This document shows, one piece after another, positions 5,100-5,726 of a stretch of DNA of 5,726 bases (within the stretch, counting starts at the first letter, position 1; each line of letters opens with the position of its first letter). The DNA is from Bacillota bacterium (lineage in GTDB: Bacteria; Bacillota; Sulfobacillia; RBS10-35; JAJYVN01), in NCBI GenBank assembly GCA_021827805.1, contig JAKAUG010000483.1, positions 1 to 5,726 on the forward strand, given 5' to 3'. A program made the translations under genes and the position numbers. Under the pieces are notes generated by a model. The model worked only from the letters and a program-made list of their open reading frames with translations, had not been told where the DNA came from and did not search any database.

Positions 5100-5726
5100 A
5101 TGCGGCGGGGTGTGGCCATCGCGTCTGCGGCCGGGATCTGCCTGCTGGCGGGCGCGTTCGCCGCCTGTGCCGTCAGGACCGCTCTTCCCCAGGGGATCCA
5201 TAAGATCCAACACGTGATCATCATCTTCCAGGAGAACCGATCCTTCGATTCGTACTTCGGCACCTATCCCGGCGCCGTCGGTATCCCGATGCAGAACGGC
5301 GTCCCGACGGTCTGCGTGCCGAATCCCCTCAGCGGGAACTGCGTGCGGCCGTACGTGGACCACAGCGACATCAACGGCGGTGGGCCGCACATGGCTGCCT
5401 CCTCGGCGGCGGACATCGATGGCGGCAAGATGGACGGCTTCATCGCCCAGGCGGAGGGAGGGGTCCTGAAGGTCTGCCGGCAGAACCCCACCAACCCTCG
5501 GTGCACGAACACCAGCACGCCGGATGTCATGGGCTATCACACCGGGAGCGACATCCCGAACTACTGGGCCTGGGCGCAGCACTTCGTGCTCCAGGATCAT
5601 ATGTTTGAGTCGGTTCACTCCTGGAGCTTCCCGTCGCACCTCTTCTTGGTGTCCGCGTGGTCGGCAGACTGCGCCCCGTCCGGAGATCCGTCCTCCTGCA
5701 CGGCGCAGGTCATGCCGAGCAACCGC
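5100..5726 (+). CDS. Secreted phosphoesterase, phospholipase C / AcpA acid phosphatase type, partial (C-terminus beyond right edge)
   Basis: The N-terminal 209 residues of an exported phosphoesterase (Pfam phosphoesterase family, alkaline phosphatase-like fold), whose members cleave phospholipids or phosphomonoesters outside the cytoplasm. A signal peptide is clear: MRRG, then a hydrophobic stretch to about residue 22. C23 in AFAAC could be a lipidated cysteine, but Phe at -3 is atypical, so signal peptidase I cleavage is equally possible. The mature part opens with HVIIIFQENRSFDSYFG; E45-N46 of ENRSFD are family metal-ligand positions. Further on are HMAASSAADIDGGKMDGF (about 99-116), the PNYWAWAQHFVLQDHMFES block (about 152-170), and HSWSFPSHLFLVSAWS (173-188), where S176 is the likely nucleophile position by family comparison. 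Cysteines come in close pairs, which suits disulfides in an exported protein. Complete family members are about 400-700 residues, so much is off the edge. Substrate is undetermined. Confidence 0.92.
   Translation, partial: MRRGVAIASAAGICLLAGAFAACAVRTALPQGIHKIQHVIIIFQENRSFDSYFGTYPGAVGIPMQNGVPTVCVPNPLSGNCVRPYVDHSDINGGGPHMAASSAADIDGGKMDGFIAQAEGGVLKVCRQNPTNPRCTNTSTPDVMGYHTGSDIPNYWAWAQHFVLQDHMFESVHSWSFPSHLFLVSAWSADCAPSGDPSSCTAQVMPSNR

Noticed and set aside
3472..5217. 581-residue plus-strand frame
   Set aside because: Overlaps the dehydrogenase in a different frame; Gly/Arg/Ala-rich without domains, a shadow.
5010..5639. 209-residue minus-strand frame opposite the phosphoesterase
   Set aside because: Antisense shadow of a gene with a signal peptide and the ENRSFD hallmark.
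1..5726. CRISPR array, rRNA or tRNA genes
   Set aside because: No spaced direct repeats and no tRNA or rRNA signatures were seen on either strand.

Overview
This is a GC-rich bacterial window (roughly 70% G+C by eye, with G/C-heavy third codon positions). A tRNA-binding T-box leader in front of a phenylalanyl-tRNA synthetase gene points to a Gram-positive-type or related lineage (high-GC Firmicutes-like, actinobacterial, Chloroflexota or a neighbouring uncultured phylum), because T-boxes are concentrated there. The exact phylum cannot be told from this sequence.

Layout. The minus strand from about 3568 down to 1 is the pheS-pheT operon: a sigma70-like promoter (3539-3568), a roughly 290-nt T-box leader ending in a 12-bp terminator hairpin (3250-3279), complete pheS (2157-3224) and pheT (from 1818, running off the left edge). 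The two genes are separated by an unusually long 338-bp gap. That gap carries, on the plus strand, two same-orientation hairpins of matching architecture (TTCA/TTTA tetraloop, one bulged T on the 3' arm), of the type found at the ends of IS200/IS605 transposons. I interpret the gap as a small non-autonomous or decayed IS200/IS605-type element lying antisense between the two synthetase genes.

Divergent to the operon, on the plus strand, is a complete D-2-hydroxyacid dehydrogenase gene (3806-4792). Its fold motifs are intact, but the catalytic Arg position holds Gly and the catalytic Glu position holds Asp. After a 307-bp gap with an 11-bp inverted repeat comes the 5' part of a secreted phosphoesterase of the phospholipase C / AcpA type (5100 to the right edge).

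How the parts work together: uncharged tRNA-Phe should bind the T-box leader and release transcription into pheS-pheT, whose products form the alpha2-beta2 phenylalanyl-tRNA synthetase. The dehydrogenase and phosphoesterase show no obvious functional link to this operon or to each other. I see no convincing new multi-gene system. The most rewarding points are the element between pheS and pheT and the altered active site of the dehydrogenase.
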